From positions 124,001 to 188,000 of the forward strand of contig NW_027183504.1 of NCBI RefSeq assembly GCF_041296385.1: a stretch of DNA of 64,000 nucleotides. The letters run 5' to 3'. This document shows positions 9,349 through 20,740 of the stretch, piece by piece. A program made the translations under genes and the position numbers. The stretch's first letter is position 1. Every line of letters begins with the position of its first letter. The DNA comes from Aphelocoma coerulescens. Lineage: Eukaryota > Chordata > Aves > Passeriformes > Corvidae. Below the pieces are notes generated by a model. It saw only the letters and a list, made by a program, of their open reading frames with translations, was not told where the DNA came from and searched no databases.

Positions 9349-9535
9349 TTTTACCGTGTTTTACCTGGCATTAGCTGATTTTACCTGGTATTACCTGATT
9401 TTACCGTGTTTTACCTGTATTAGATAATATTAGATGGTATTAGCTGGTATTACCGTGTTTTACCTGGTATTACCGTGTTTTACCTGGTATTACCGTGTTT
9501 TACCTGGTATTACCTGGTATTACCTGATTTTACCT
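9349..9535. repeat. TTTTACC/TATTACC minisatellite
   Basis: About nine imperfect 20-bp periods of TTTTACCTGGTATTACCGTG, the most regular part being 9440-9500. On the minus strand it reads CAGGTAAAA and CAGGTAATA, so that it contains nine CAGGTAA words, each a consensus 5' splice site. It starts directly beside the candidate exon end at 9534. Confidence 0.9.
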
Positions 9536-9777
9536 TTGGTGGGCTTCGGGTGGTGTCCGAACTCTTCCGATTTTGTCCCTCGTTGCCCCGGCGCTGCTGG
9601 GGCCCTGCCTTTGCCGAGCCGGGGTTGCTGTCCCTCGTTGCCCCGGTAGTTGCCCGTCCCTGCCTTTGCCGAGCTGGGGTGCGGTCCCTCGTTGCCGCGG
9701 TAGTTGCCCGTCCCTGCCTTTGCCGAGCCGGGGTTGCTGGCGCTCCCACTGCCATCTGGAGGGGCCGGCGCAGGTAC
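9534..9777 (-). other. Candidate minus-strand exon containing a 55-bp repeat
   Basis: On the minus strand a pyrimidine tract ending CTTTTCTCAG precedes 9777 and a donor-like AAAG|GTAAAA follows 9534, giving a 244-nt exon candidate. Inside, 9575-9738 consists of three 54-55-bp GC-rich tandem copies (each with GTCCCTCGTTGCC on the plus strand); one minus-strand frame gives repeated SAKAGTGNYRGNEG. The minus-strand ATG at 9842 (MGWFAAPLL) lies before the acceptor and reads through into the repeat for 110 codons. I do not recognise the protein; it may be a decayed or non-coding exon. Confidence 0.35.
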
Positions 9778-10019
9778 CTGAGAAAAGTGGCAGAGAGAAA
9801 AGGCGCATTGGCGGCGAGAAGCGGCGCAGCGAACCATCCCATCTCCCTCCCAGCCACCCCCTCCCACCCGCCCCGGCCTGGGGCTCCAGGGCCGCGGCGC
9901 TGAGGGCCGGGCCGCTCCCAGAGCTCCGGCCTCGGGGCTTCCGCTCCTCTCCGCCCGCTCCGCTCCGCTGCTGCCGCCTCCACGCCGGGACTGCAAGTGA
10001 AGCCCCGCCGCCACCGCCG

Positions 10020-10160
10020 CCGCCTTATATAGGCAGCCTAAGCCCCGCCCCCCCGGGCGGCAGCCAATGGGAATCGAGCGCCAAGGTTCCTCATTGTGAG
10101 GAAACAATGAGGGGCGGGGCCAGAACGTAGCGGAGCGATCTGATTGGTCGAGAGGCAGCG
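10020..10160 (-). promoter_or_regulatory. CpG-rich TATA/CCAAT/GC-box promoter on the minus strand
   Basis: Read on the minus strand in order: CRE-like TGATGTCA (about 10166-10173, just outside), CCAAT (10142-10146), GC box (about 10112-10118), a SOX-like inverted repeat, an inverted CCAAT (about 10063), a GC box (about 10043) and TATATAA at 10025-10031. Transcription would start near 9995-10002 and run through the ATG at 9842 and the candidate exon. The layout is that of a proper polymerase II promoter. In unit 1 the 5'UTR side has one CCG triplet more than in others. Confidence 0.6.
10089..10112. repeat. 9-bp inverted repeat with paired SOX-type cores
   Basis: CCTCATTGT (10089-10097) and ACAATGAGG (10104-10112) are exact reverse complements separated by 6 nt. 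Each arm has an ACAATG core as bound by SOX factors. It lies in the middle of the minus-strand promoter and is conserved in all copies. Confidence 0.7.
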
Positions 10161-10478
10161 GGTCAATGACATCACACCCCGGGCATTACCAAAGCTTAGC
10201 AAAAATGAAACCCTATAAAATAGAAAAATTACATTTAAAACGCCACTGGAGTGTGGCATTCAGCAGCGGCCGCTCTTTATTGGGGCCAGCTGCACCAGGG
10301 GATTTCTCCTCTGAAATATCCTGTGTGCCGAGCGCTCCAAAGCTCCTGTTCACACGCTGTGCTTTGCATCCTTTTGCATTGCTATCATTCGATTCAACGC
10401 TGCCCTTAACTCCCCACTGGACGCTGCAAAGAGCGGTCTCAGAGCTGCTGAGCCACTACTAGCAGGCATCCTGTGACC
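10161..10478. other. Intergenic stretch with TATA-like and octamer-like motifs
   Basis: No coding region is supported. A plus-strand CCTATAAAATAG at about 10210-10221 and two TTTGCAT words around 10365-10380 could be promoter elements for the short plus-strand ORF that follows, so the region between 10025 and 10221 might act in both directions. This is only motif-level evidence. Confidence 0.3.
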
Positions 10479-10784
10479 ATGCCTGGCAGTGCTGGCCGCA
10501 AATTTTCTGTGGAAACAGAGCGTCCTGCAGCTGTATCCAACGCGCCTGCACAGCCATCACAAAAACGCTCGCCCAAGACAGACACGCTATCAGAAGCGGC
10601 CGATCCATGCTTAAGCATCATGCCTGGAAATAGCGGCTGGCCAGGAAGTCCTAATGTCGCCGCTGCCCTTTGTGACAACTCTGCGGCGCAGGCGGCGGGG
10701 CCACGACGTCTCCGGGCGACGACACTGCCCCAGAGGCAGGGGGCTTGGGGACGGCCAGTGCCAGCACCGCACCGAGCCCGCTGA
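10479..10784 (+). CDS. Short hypothetical ORF, unknown
   Basis: From ATG 10479 (ACCATGC context) to TGA at 10782-10784, 101 residues, starting MPGSAGRKFSVETERPAAV. It is rich in Ala, Pro, Ser and Arg and has no transmembrane segment, signal or known domain. A TATA-like box is some 260 bp upstream. The equivalents in other units (21868, 33258, 44647, 56037) are the same. The minus strand is also open here, and the composition is GC-rich, so this may be chance. Confidence 0.2.
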   Translation: MPGSAGRKFSVETERPAAVSNAPAQPSQKRSPKTDTLSEAADPCLSIMPGNSGWPGSPNVAAALCDNSAAQAAGPRRLRATTLPQRQGAWGRPVPAPHRAR

Positions 10785-10899
10785 TTGCTCCACAGGCCGC
10801 GGCCTCTGTGACACGCGGGGACAGCGCCTGGCTCGCAGCGCAGGGAGGCAGGGCCGGCATCAGGGCGGGCTGGGGGAGGGGTCGGCGTTGAAGACCCAC

Positions 10900-11212
10900 T
10901 TGGGCTGCCTTTGGCTGCCATTGCGGCTCAGGCCGGCCTTAGGGCTGGCCCTGCCCTTAGGGCTAACGGTGGCCTTGAGCTTGGAGCCTGCCTTGGGCTA
11001 GGGAGTGCACCTGGGGCACTGGCCTTAACTCCATGAATGGTTGGCCTTAGGGCAGCAGTTGGGGCTGAGTTTGGGAGTTAGAGCTAAAGGCGGCATTGGA
11101 GTATGGGCTGGGGCTGGGCTCAAAGCTGGATTTAGGGCTTCAGCTGGGATTGGTGTTGGGCTTGATCTTAAGAGTTGCAGTTGGGGCTGGCTTTGGCCTT
11201 CGAGCTCACCGT
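10900..11212. repeat. Degenerate TTAGGGCT-type G-rich repeat
   Basis: Loosely repeated words TTAGGGCT, TTGGGGCTG and GGGCTGGG, with no fixed period left. TTAGGGC occurs at about 10939, 10956, 11046 and 11126. The tract ends at the solo LTR and resumes after it (about 400-560 in unit coordinates). It is not canonical telomere repeat. Confidence 0.55.
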
Positions 11213-11698
11213 TGTTATAAACGAAGCTGAGACTTTTTTTAAAAAAGAAAAGCCAGCTCGTTTGTTTATTCATTAACAACTGAGAGCGAGAACCCAGGAT
11301 AAGCCCAGGCTCCGCACGACAAGCCAGAGTAAAGCAGCACACAAAAAGGACAGTGTGACCCACTGGGTGCAACCTTGGACCCCAAGTTCCGCAGGAGCTC
11401 CCCGGATAAAGTCCCAGGTCCGTTCTTATGCCCTCTGTCTGTTCACAATTGGTGGATTTTGGATTCTTCTTCTGATTGGCTCGCTTCCAGGGGTTCTATT
11501 GGTCTTTATCAAGATGCATTTTTGTCCAATCATTTCCCGAGGGTGTCGAATGATTGGCTAAGCGGTCCAAGATGTTGACATCACCTGCATGAGGTCATTT
11601 TCTAGTCCATCACGTCATCACATCCCCAATTGCGTCTCCACCTAGTGCTCACACTCCGATATTACACCCAGACAGTCTCGCAATATCCTCCGTTAACA
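11213..11698 (-). mobile_element. Complete solo LTR, minus orientation, spanning units 1/2
   Basis: 486 bp, on the minus strand starting TGTTAACGG and ending TTATAACA, the TG...CA ends of a retroviral LTR with matching TGTTA/TAACA. AATAAA on the minus strand is at 11265-11270, about 50 bp before the 3' end, so R and U5 are short. Four CCAAT boxes mark U3. No internal viral sequence flanks it and it differs from the ERV's own LTR-like region. I see no convincing target-site duplication, which suggests decay or recombination at the edges. Confidence 0.82.
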
Positions 11699-12915
11699 TG
11701 CCCATGTATCCAACTATCAACTCCCCTCTTTTCTATCTCCTCCAAACAGTAAAAATCAACACCCTGAAACCAATTCATTTATTACACCGTTGCATTTGGT
11801 TTAGGGCTGAGCATTTAGCAAGGGGCTGGAATTAGGAGAGGCCTCGGCGTTAGGGCTGGGTTTTACATTACAGCTACCATTGGCGTGAAGGCTAAATGTG
11901 GCGTTTGCCTTCAGCCTGGCCTTGGTATTGGCTCTGGGGCTGCACGGGTCTGCCACTGGCATGGGATGAAATCCAGGACTGTGAGCGTGTCTAAACATGG
12001 AGTGAGACTGAGATCAGAATGGGCGTGCGCTTTGGGACCGAGCGCACGCCCAGCGGAAAAGAGAAGACGTCACTGCGGGATGTCCCTGGCATCGTCCCCG
12101 CCCTGCTCAGGCACCACCAAACCTGGCGGCAGCTGCCTTGGCCAAGATGCAGGTGCTCCCAGCTCTGGCTGCTCCCGCTTCCGGCTGCTCCCAGCCCCCC
12201 TCCAGCTCTGCTGGAGCCCCTTTAGGCACTGCAAGGGTGATTGGCCCCAAACTGGGCCCTACTTTTACTGTCAAATAAAATACATCAATTTTTTGGCATC
12301 GACATTTAATCTCGTTTGGTTTTAATCTCATATCTGGCAATATTTTGAACCTTCGAAGTTCTTTCTGGTTTATGCTCAGAGACTTCGCCTGCTTTGCCTT
12401 TCTGGGTCTGAACCGGATCGTAACACTTTATTGGCATAGTCGGCAGGATCCCCGTAAAATGAGAGTGTTGTTTCCAAAAAATGCATGAATTGCTAATTCT
12501 TATGATTGGATCATTTTAGGAAAATAAAACAACGTACCTTTCTACATTTCCTAACACCTCTCTACCTTTCTTACTCTGTCTTACTCTTTTGTTTGTTTGT
12601 TTGTTTGCTTGTGTGTTTGCACATGCACCTGAGCTAAAACGGTGCTCCCGAGGCCCAGGGTCTGGGAAATTGGCACTCCTGTAGGTAAAAGACCTGGGAG
12701 TTTGGAAAGTAATTTTGAGACTTGTAACTTTGGTAAACACTAGGTGCTCTCGAGGTGTAAGGAGTAGGACCTCAGAAACCATTTTGTAAGGGGTGTCCCT
12801 CAAGAGAGACTACTCCAGTGTTTGTAACTTTCTTTGGTTTGGCAGAAGAGGAACCTTCCCAGAGTGCAGGGGTGAGACTTTTGTAAATTTACTTTACGCT
12901 GGGCATCCTCTAGGA

Positions 12916-14515
12916 ATGATCACTCCGACATTTGTAAGTAACATGGGACATCATACACAAGCTTTGTTTACTTTGTTGGATGAATTTGGTGCCAGGCCAT
13001 CTCCTCCAGGGACGGACTGGGCACAAAACTATTGGTATAATATCCAAGCACTCGTTGATCGAGTCTCTGTCCTGCGCACAGGAGCGAGACTCAAAAAAGG
13101 TAAAGCGCAACCAGTGGTATGTTCTGTCTTAGCTGCTGCTGTGCTAGCTGCAGTAGGACACAGAGAGCACCAGCAGAAAGCTGATACGGAAGTTACTGCT
13201 TCATTACAGCATTTGGTTAAAGCATTGCAATTTCAGCTGGAGCTAACACCCACCTCCTCCAGGAAGAGATAAGGAATGAAAAGGCTACTGTCTGTGTGCT
13301 CCGAGAGGAGCTGTTTGCAAGATCAGCAAATGAGGGAAAAAAGGAGTCAGAGCTGGAACTATCTAAAGAAGCGTACCCCCTCTCGGACTTAGAATCCTTG
13401 CGTAATCACTCAGAAAAGCCCTCAGCCTCGCTCCGTCCCTTCATTAAAACAGAATACACCCATGAGGCTTCAGACGACGACACACCTGACATAACCACAA
13501 AAGAAATCCCATCTACAGCTACTGAATTGGCCAAACTAAAGGAAGGGTATAGCCAAAGTCCCAAAGAATCTGAAACTGAATGTGTTTGGAGACTCTCTCT
13601 CACACGGGCTGACCAAATTCTGTTCTCAGAAAAAGAGGCAGAAGGGTACTGGAGGGGCAGGAGTCTTCCTTACCACAGGAGATAACCGTGCTCCTTGGTC
13701 CCTCCCCAGAGAGCTGCTGATTGGGCTGGCAGACTCAGTCCTTCAGAAAGAGAAGATCCCCTGGCTATAGTAAGGAATGTCAATCAGACTGTAGAAAGTG
13801 TACAGAAAGCGGCTCGTTTACAAATGATGCATGATAGGAAATTAACACCACGAGGTGAATCTCCAGTGATGGTGCCTGTGGATCCTGAGAGAATGATACC
13901 TCTTATCAGAGGCCTCCCTGAAGCTGTGAAACCCATAGGCATGCAGCTAAAAGGACAAATAGAAAGTCTCCCAATTGCAGAAAGAGCTGTAGCCACCTTG
14001 GAGGCAGCAGCTATTTCCCTCAGTCTTAAGCGGGCAAAAGGGAAGGTTTGGACCTGGGGGGGAAGGTGGCACAAGAATTAATTAATTACGGGAGAAAATA
14101 TGGCCCAATTCCTTCAAATACAACTGATTCTAGATCAATTCGGCGCACAGAGTGCAAAACCCTGTCCCCAGCAAAACTCCAAAAGGTAAGGTTCTCCCCT
14201 GGGCTGGGTAGACAAACAAATACAGGGGAAGAACGCAAGGAGAAAAGAAATGCCCTGTGGATTGCGGGCTTACAAAAGGGAGTCCCAAGGACCCTAATGG
14301 ATGGCCAGCCCACTAATAAATTAGAACTATTCATCCAAGAGTGGCCAGCAAAAGAGGAACCATTAAAAGCTGTCCCTGCTACAGCCCCTCCCCTGGAGGA
14401 ACCACAAGAAAGGGAAGGTGACAGAAAACCCTTATCTTTGCAGAAGGTAAGCCAGGGGGCGAAGGGTGGATTCACATCAGGCGCCTTTCTAACAATTCCA
14501 GAGGAGACCCGTTAA
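12916..14515 (+). pseudogene. gag: gag remnants, copy 2
   Basis: Three pieces in different frames: 12916-13272, 13273-14081 (stop TAA 13683-13685) and 14048-14515. Confidence 0.6.
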
Positions 14516-15114
14516 TAACCTGTCCTACTGGTCCCCACAAAGCCCCGGTAACTTTTTTAGTAGATACTGGTGCTCAGGTGTCTGCCCTTAAAATTGAAGA
14601 TGCCTCCTCACGTGGAATCACTCCCTCACGTAAGAGTATACGTGTCACAGATGTTTTTGAGAATAGCCAAGCCCAGATGACAGCAAAGGTAAGACGCTGG
14701 TTACCGGCAGAAGAGAAAGCAGTTGACACCCTAATGATTACAGGTGAATTTCCTACAAATTCACTGGGTCTGGACCTCCTAAAGGGAAGGCCTTGGACCA
14801 ATGAAGAAGGAAAAATAGGGACTTTGGGGCAGGAAACCTCCCATTTGTGTTTGTTAAGTTCTGCTCCTGCTCTTCCCCCCTCCCTAGTAACCAATGTCAA
14901 ACCTTACCCCTTGCCTTTAGGAGCCAGAGAAGGAATCACACCAATTATTGCACATTTGAAAGAAAAAGGAATAGTGATTGCAACACATTCCCCTTACAAT
15001 GCTCCTGTGTGGCCAGTCCGCAAGCCTAATGGCAACTGGAGACTGACAGGAGACTATCGGCGGCTTAACTCAAAATACAGGGCCTCTCACTGCTGCAGTC
15101 CCAAACATTGCTGA
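14422..15114 (+). pseudogene. pol: Protease and RT N-terminal fragment, copy 2
   Basis: DTGA active site at 14563-14574; leaves the RT frame before stop 15112-15114. Confidence 0.86.
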
Positions 15115-16918
15115 GCTGAGAGCTACTAGACAAGAACAAGCTCATCAAATTATGGCCACTATTGATGTCAAGGACATGTTTTTTATGGTCCCCTCGCAGG
15201 AACAAGATCAGGAGCGTTTTGCTTTCACGGGGGAGGGCCAGCAATATACTTTCACTCGCCTCCCACAAGGATTCAAACACTCACCCACTCTAGCACATCA
15301 TGCACTAGCACAAGAATTGTCACTCATTCCTCCTGCACCAGGAGTAAGAGTATACCAATACATTGATGGCATTTTGGTGGCAGGAGATGAGATTACACCT
15401 GTACAAACAACACAAACAAACATCATTAAACATCTAGAATCCCCGGGCTTACGTATTCCTCCTGAAAAAGTACAACTCCCTTCCCTAGAAGTAAAATTCT
15501 TGGGAATCTGGTGGAAAGGAGGAATGGTGTGTATTGCCCCAGACACCCTCAGCCACCTAGACCAAATTGAAACCCCAGAGACTAAAAAAGACCTGCAGCA
15601 TGCTTTAGGCCTGCTAATTTTTTGGAGGAAACACATTCCTGACTTTTCAATAATTGCAAGGCCCCTGTATGATTTGCTAGGAAAAAAAGCAAAGTGGGAT
15701 TGGACTCCCTTGCACGATGAGGCCCTACAACTCCTAATTTTTGAAGCTAACACATACCAATCCCTAGGTCCTATACATCCCACTGATCCAGTACACATGG
15801 AATGGCGATTTGCAAGCTCTGGACTGTCTATACATTTATGGCAGAAAGGACCCGATGGTCCTACCAGACCCATAGGCTTTTACTCACGCAGTTTTAAAGA
15901 TGCAGAAAAACGATATTCTACCTGGGAAAAAAGTTTATTCGTGGTCAGCACTGCTTTTCAGGAAGCAGAGAAAACTACCCACAAACAACCCCTGATTTTA
16001 AGGGAACCTTTTCAAGTCATCAAGTCAGTTTTGGCAGGAATCCCACCCCCTGACGGGGTGGCCCAACGTGCCTCTGTTTGCAAACGGTATGCTCAAATGG
16101 AACATTATTGCACCATTTTTCAAGTAACAGAAGGAGCTCGCAAAAATCTTCCTCTACAAGATGAGGTAACCCTAAATAGCACCACTGACTTTTCACCTTC
16201 TATGATCCAAGTTGCTCCCCCGTACTCAGAACGATTGCAGAATGTGTGGTTTACGGATGCATCAGCAAAGCGAGAAGGTAAGGTTTGGAAATGTGGTGCT
16301 GTAGCCTTACAAATAAATACAGGCAAGCAAATTGTAACAGAAGGGGAAGGTAGTGCACAAGTGGGAGAACTGGCAGCAGTCTGGAGTGTATTTAACCATG
16401 CATCTGAAACCTCAGACTCTGTATATGTTTACACTGATTCTTTTGCTGTGTTCAAAGGGTGTACTGAATGGCTCCCCTTCTGGGACAAAAAGGACTGGGA
16501 AGTAAACAGGGTCCCTGCTTGGCAAAAGGAAAAATGGCAAGAAATTCTTGCTGTAGCAAAAAAGGGGAACTTTTTAGTTGGCTGGGTAGCCTCTCATCAA
16601 GAAAAGGAAACCCCAACTAGCCACTGGAATCACAAAGTAGATGAGAGGGCCAGATTAGCCCCACTAAGTAGAAAACCTCCAAGAGAAAACTGGGATCCAT
16701 TATTAGAATGGTTGCACTTAAAGCGACAGCACACCGGGACACAAGACCTATACAAGGAAGCAGCAAGCAGAGGATGGCCGGGGACTCGGGAAATGTGCCG
16801 TACCTGCAGATCTTCATGCGAGCAGTGCCGGACCCGATCAGAGCGTCACCCTTTAGAACAACCCCCCTCACATATCAGAGACAGGAAAGGGACTGTGGGA
16901 CACATGGCAAGTAGATGA
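15047..16918 (+). pseudogene. pol: RT, RNase H, integrase zinc domain, copy 2
   Basis: ATG 15152. The YIDG Gly codon is at 15368-15370; RNase H acidic residues and the HHCC zinc ligands are kept. Confidence 0.9.
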
Positions 16919-17540
16919 TATTGGACCTTTTGGAAAGTCTGAGGGCAAACAACACGTGTCGGTAGAAGTCAGGTCAGGACTAGTCCAAGCAGGAGCCTTC
17001 TCTCGGGCAACTAGTGCAAACACATTAGAAGCCCTTAAAATGTGGTTCAGTTTCTTTCCAAAACCTGTACCTATCCAATCCGACAACGGGGCACATTTCA
17101 CAGCGACCATCGTCCAAAAATGGGCCAAAGAAGAAGGGATCCAGTGGATATTTCACACACCCCATTATCCACAAGCAAATGGCATCGTCGAGAGAACAAA
17201 TGGCCTGCTTAAGCGATTTCTGAAACCTCAACATTCTAATTGGACTGAACGACTATGGGATGCTGTGAAAACAGTACATGAGCAATGGGGAGTAAATGGA
17301 TGTCCCAGACTCACAGCTTTTTATCTGCAGCCTCCCTCCTTGATACCAGCAACATCTAAACCTACAGGTAATCAAAAACCCGCACGCTTCCCAGGACAGC
17401 CTGTATGGGTGGAACTGCCTACCGCAGGAGCTGTACCCATGGTACTCACTACTCCTTTGAACATGCATACCTGGAAAGCAAACGATGCTTATGGCAAAGA
17501 ACACAAAATAAGCTCTCGCTGGCTTATTCCTACATTTTAA
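16857..17540 (+). pseudogene. pol: Integrase core, copy 2
   Basis: DDE codons start at 16914, 17082 and 17190. Confidence 0.86.
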
Positions 17541-17650
17541 TATTAGCCCTGAAAGGGGCTGGACAGACTTTTTCTTGTCTTTCACAGGTAACTGAACAAC
17601 AGGAGAAAAAAATATTCAGGACTGTGCATGAAAAACCTCAGATACGAACT

Positions 17651-19531
17651 ATGCTTCGGTTTACTGGTAATTCTGATTGTAACATGTTAGCTCTATTTTT
17701 ATGCTTATTTACCTTGTGCATGTGCTCAGCAGAGCTAGCTAGCAGAGCTAGATCAAAGGAAGCTTGCCTGGAAATTAGGAAAAGGGTTTGCAAAAATATG
17801 GAATCCTACTGATCAAGGTGTATGTGTAACATTACCTGATTCTGCTGAACCGGGATTGCCATCTTACATAGTACCCTTGAATTTATCTTTTGTCCTCAAT
17901 ATGACTAGTGTGGCAGCTCCATTGCCTCTACCTGAACAGTGGACAAGTAAGAAAAATGGAGCCCAAGTTGAGTGCAGAGGTACCCCTATAGTACATAACC
18001 TTTACCAAACATATGACCCACCTTCTGATGCACCTCATGAAGGACAGTTGCACCAGAAATATTGTAGAACTAGGCGTCCAAAGGTAAATAGAACCATCTT
18101 ATCTCAAATTGAATCCCCTCACCCAGCCATCAAATTAGATAAAAGTAAATTCAGCCCTGAGACAATAACCTTTGAGGAATATAATGCTAAACAGCCCTGC
18201 CTTGTTTACCCATGGGATCCACGGTTTGACCCACTCTACACACCAGATGTAGATGAAGGCAAATATAGCACAGTTTTTAACCCCTCCTGCTGTGGTCAAC
18301 TTCCGAACATAACGAATAGAACCCCAATCGACTGACAACATTTAATGTGGGCATGGTCTGTACAAACAGTTCTTAAAGGTAAATTTAGAGACTAAAAAAG
18401 ACTACAAAAGAAGATAGTCCTCTAGTCAATTGCTCAAAGGTGATAACATGCAAAGAAGGACCAGGAGATCCTCCAGAAACATGGTTTTCACTTAGAATTC
18501 GAACATTAGGAACTGATGTGTGTACTTGTTGGGGATACCTCTCAAGAGGCTGGAGAAATCAAGATGAGTCCTGTAACTCCTCCTACAAATACCTTCTCAA
18601 CCCATGTGGAGTTCCTTTTACCCACTACCCAGTCCGTGGGACTCCAATCAATACTAAGCCAGAAATCACCATCCTTGATTTTGCAGATGCAACTAAGTGG
18701 AAAACTGCAAAATATATAGCCTCTCTTGGAATGGCTTGGGGATGCTCTGATGAGATATTTTATTCACATTTGTCATTAGAACAACATGCTGGACTTAGGT
18801 GTGGAATTGGAATTCCCTCCCTTTGCCCCAGACGTATTTTTACTTTCACCAAAGTGTCTAAAGAACGTCACTGTCGTAGTGTTCCCTCTTCAAAGGCAAC
18901 ACAAAGAGCAGAATGGGCAATTCAAGGAGTTGACATTCCAGATTACTATACCACTGGAGAAAAAGTATCTCTATTTCTGGAAAATTTCTTTACTCCCTAT
19001 GTTACCTTTAAAAGACACCAGTTCGTATTAGAAGATATTACCTGGCAATTAAGTATATGAAGCAATTGGACACAAGATGCATTTGGAGAATTATACACCC
19101 AAGTCCAGCAAAATACTAAAATGACCCTGCAAAATAGATTAGCTTTAGATATGGTATTGTTAAAAGAACAAGGAGTTTGTGGGATGTTCAATAGAACAGA
19201 AACTGAGGGTTGTATTACAATTCATAATGCCTCTAGCTCCGCTGAGGAGGCATGAGCTAAGATGAGAGAAATAAGTAATCATACTAGAAATTTGTTTCAT
19301 GCAATGCAACTGCGAGAAGTATTTGATAGTTCATGGGTCACTACCATCCTAAAGTATTTTGGGCTCACAGGGTGGGGAAAATGGTTAGCACAACTTGCAA
19401 TAACAATTGCTACTGGAATTGCATTGCTAATCGTTGGTATTGGCCGGGTTAAATGCATGATACAACACTTACTCCTTTCCTTCTCCCCCTCTGTACGCTG
19501 TATTCAAATCACCACCACCGAAGAAGGCTGA
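17651..19531 (+). pseudogene. env: env remnants, copy 2
   Basis: Leader 17651-17812, surface pieces 17739-18335 and 18389-19060, transmembrane piece 19061-19531 with TGA at 19253-19255. Gln to Glu by G18959; Pro to Leu by T19311 (type B marker). Confidence 0.68.
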
Positions 19532-20000
19532 CCCTTGCCTCTCCCCCCCCCCCCCCCACCACCACTGCCTGCTGCGAGACACTCTGAGGCCTCCTGGAGC
19601 CGACGCCGCCCGCCTGAGGAGAACCCCCCGAACCTGCACCTCTGGAGCGGAACCACGAGTGAGTTGTGGAACCCCTCCCCTGCTGCTGCGTGCCGTGCTG
19701 AGAGCACCGGGAGTGGGCCAAGGCTCGGCTGCAGCGACCGGGCACCGCGCCTGCAACTCGGAGGACGGGCGGCCGCCTTGCAGCCAAACTGCTCCCAAGA
19801 TCAGAGGAGGCAGATAAGACGCTTCCAACTGCTTCGCTCCCCCCACCCCATCTCGGCGGCACTAAAGGTAGCACAGTGAGCTGCTGCTCAGACGGACCTT
19901 CCCTTCTCTTTTTTTTTTTTTTTCTTTTTCCTTTTTTGTAATTGGGAGACATTGCCAGCATGGGCGCAGAGTTTCAGCACCAAAAGACCCCGTACTACAG
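19532..20000 (+). other. First-exon-like segment, copy 2
   Basis: Type B C15/ACC2 tract at its start; ATG 19960, splice donor GT at 20001-20002. Confidence 0.38.
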
Positions 20001-20740
20001 GTATGGACTTGCTTTTTAACAAAAAAAGGCATAAAATACGACCAACAGGCTTTAACACCCTTAAGCACATGGTGTAAGAGCCACAGACTAGACGGCTCCG
20101 AGGGGACTGCCCTGGGCTTGGAAAGGTTGAAGCAGGCTGGTAAAATTAGAATCGAAGTGGCTCCCACAGGAGATGAGACAGCTATTAATGTGCTAAAGCC
20201 TTGGAGGCTCCTTTAAAAAGGAGAATAATGCAAGGATGACGGTGGGAACACGGCGGGCGCCGCCCACTGAGGCCGGCAGCGAGGAGAGGGCGCCGGGAGA
20301 GGCAGCGGGAGGCGTGGCCGCAGCACCGGGCGCGCAAGAGAGCACCGCGGCCGAGCAGCCTTTCCGCCAACTGCACATCCTGGTCCCTCTCGCCCTGGGA
20401 AATGCGTGTGGGGGCTGGGGCCAGGGGGGCTCCGTCCCTCTCAGCCCTGGGGTGACTGCCCCGAGTATCTCCCGCCATGACTTGGACAGAGATCCCCCCA
20501 GTCCCGATCGTTCCCCGACAGGAGAGGCCTGAAGACACCACAGGACCCCCCAGGATGCAGAGGGACGGAGACAGCCCCGGGCCATGCGTGCTCCTCACCC
20601 CAGCTGAGGCCGGGGGGGCTCCGGCCTCCTCTCCCACGGGGAAGGCGGGGGCTTTGGGATTTGTTTGCATCGCAAGCCACTCGCTGGGAGAGCAAAGATC
20701 ACTCAAGGCATTTGATGTGATTTTTGCCAATTTTATTTTG

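Larger units (their letters stand above)
1..11393. repeat. Macrosatellite unit 1 (type A)
   Basis: First of the tandem units, 11,393 bp, set here to begin at the GGAGCTCCCC that recurs at every later unit start; the true biological joint is arbitrary. It is type A: C at 7918, a run of ten C at 8150-8159 followed by four ACC, G at 8247, C at 8249 and T at 9185. Private to this copy are C at 2535 (G elsewhere, silent in the gag frame), C at 9961 (G elsewhere) and one additional CCG triplet near 10006-10011, which accounts for its being 3 bp longer than the other type A units. All other parts match later units as far as I could compare. Confidence 0.97.
11993..19531 (+). mobile_element. Defective endogenous retrovirus, copy 2
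   Basis: Same layout and breaks as copy 1; primer site 12432-12449. The only ERV changes I see relative to copy 1 are G for C at 13928 (silent in gag), G at 18959 and T at 19311, both in env. Confidence 0.93.

Noticed and set aside
9349..9535. CRISPR array
   Set aside because: Continuous 20-bp minisatellite without unique spacers, in a eukaryotic context.
9520..10107. 195-codon minus-strand ORF
   Set aside because: It begins upstream of the TATA box and runs across the promoter; it is an open frame of GC-rich DNA. Only the part after 9998 could be transcribed.
10439..10921. 160-codon minus-strand ORF
   Set aside because: Overlaps the short plus-strand ORF in GC-rich DNA, no motif; I could not support it as a gene.
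10900..11212. Telomere repeat array
   Set aside because: TTAGGG words are isolated and out of phase; not a canonical telomeric tract.
11213..11698. Solo LTR as the missing 3' LTR of the ERV
   Set aside because: It is in the opposite orientation and does not resemble the sequence before the primer site.
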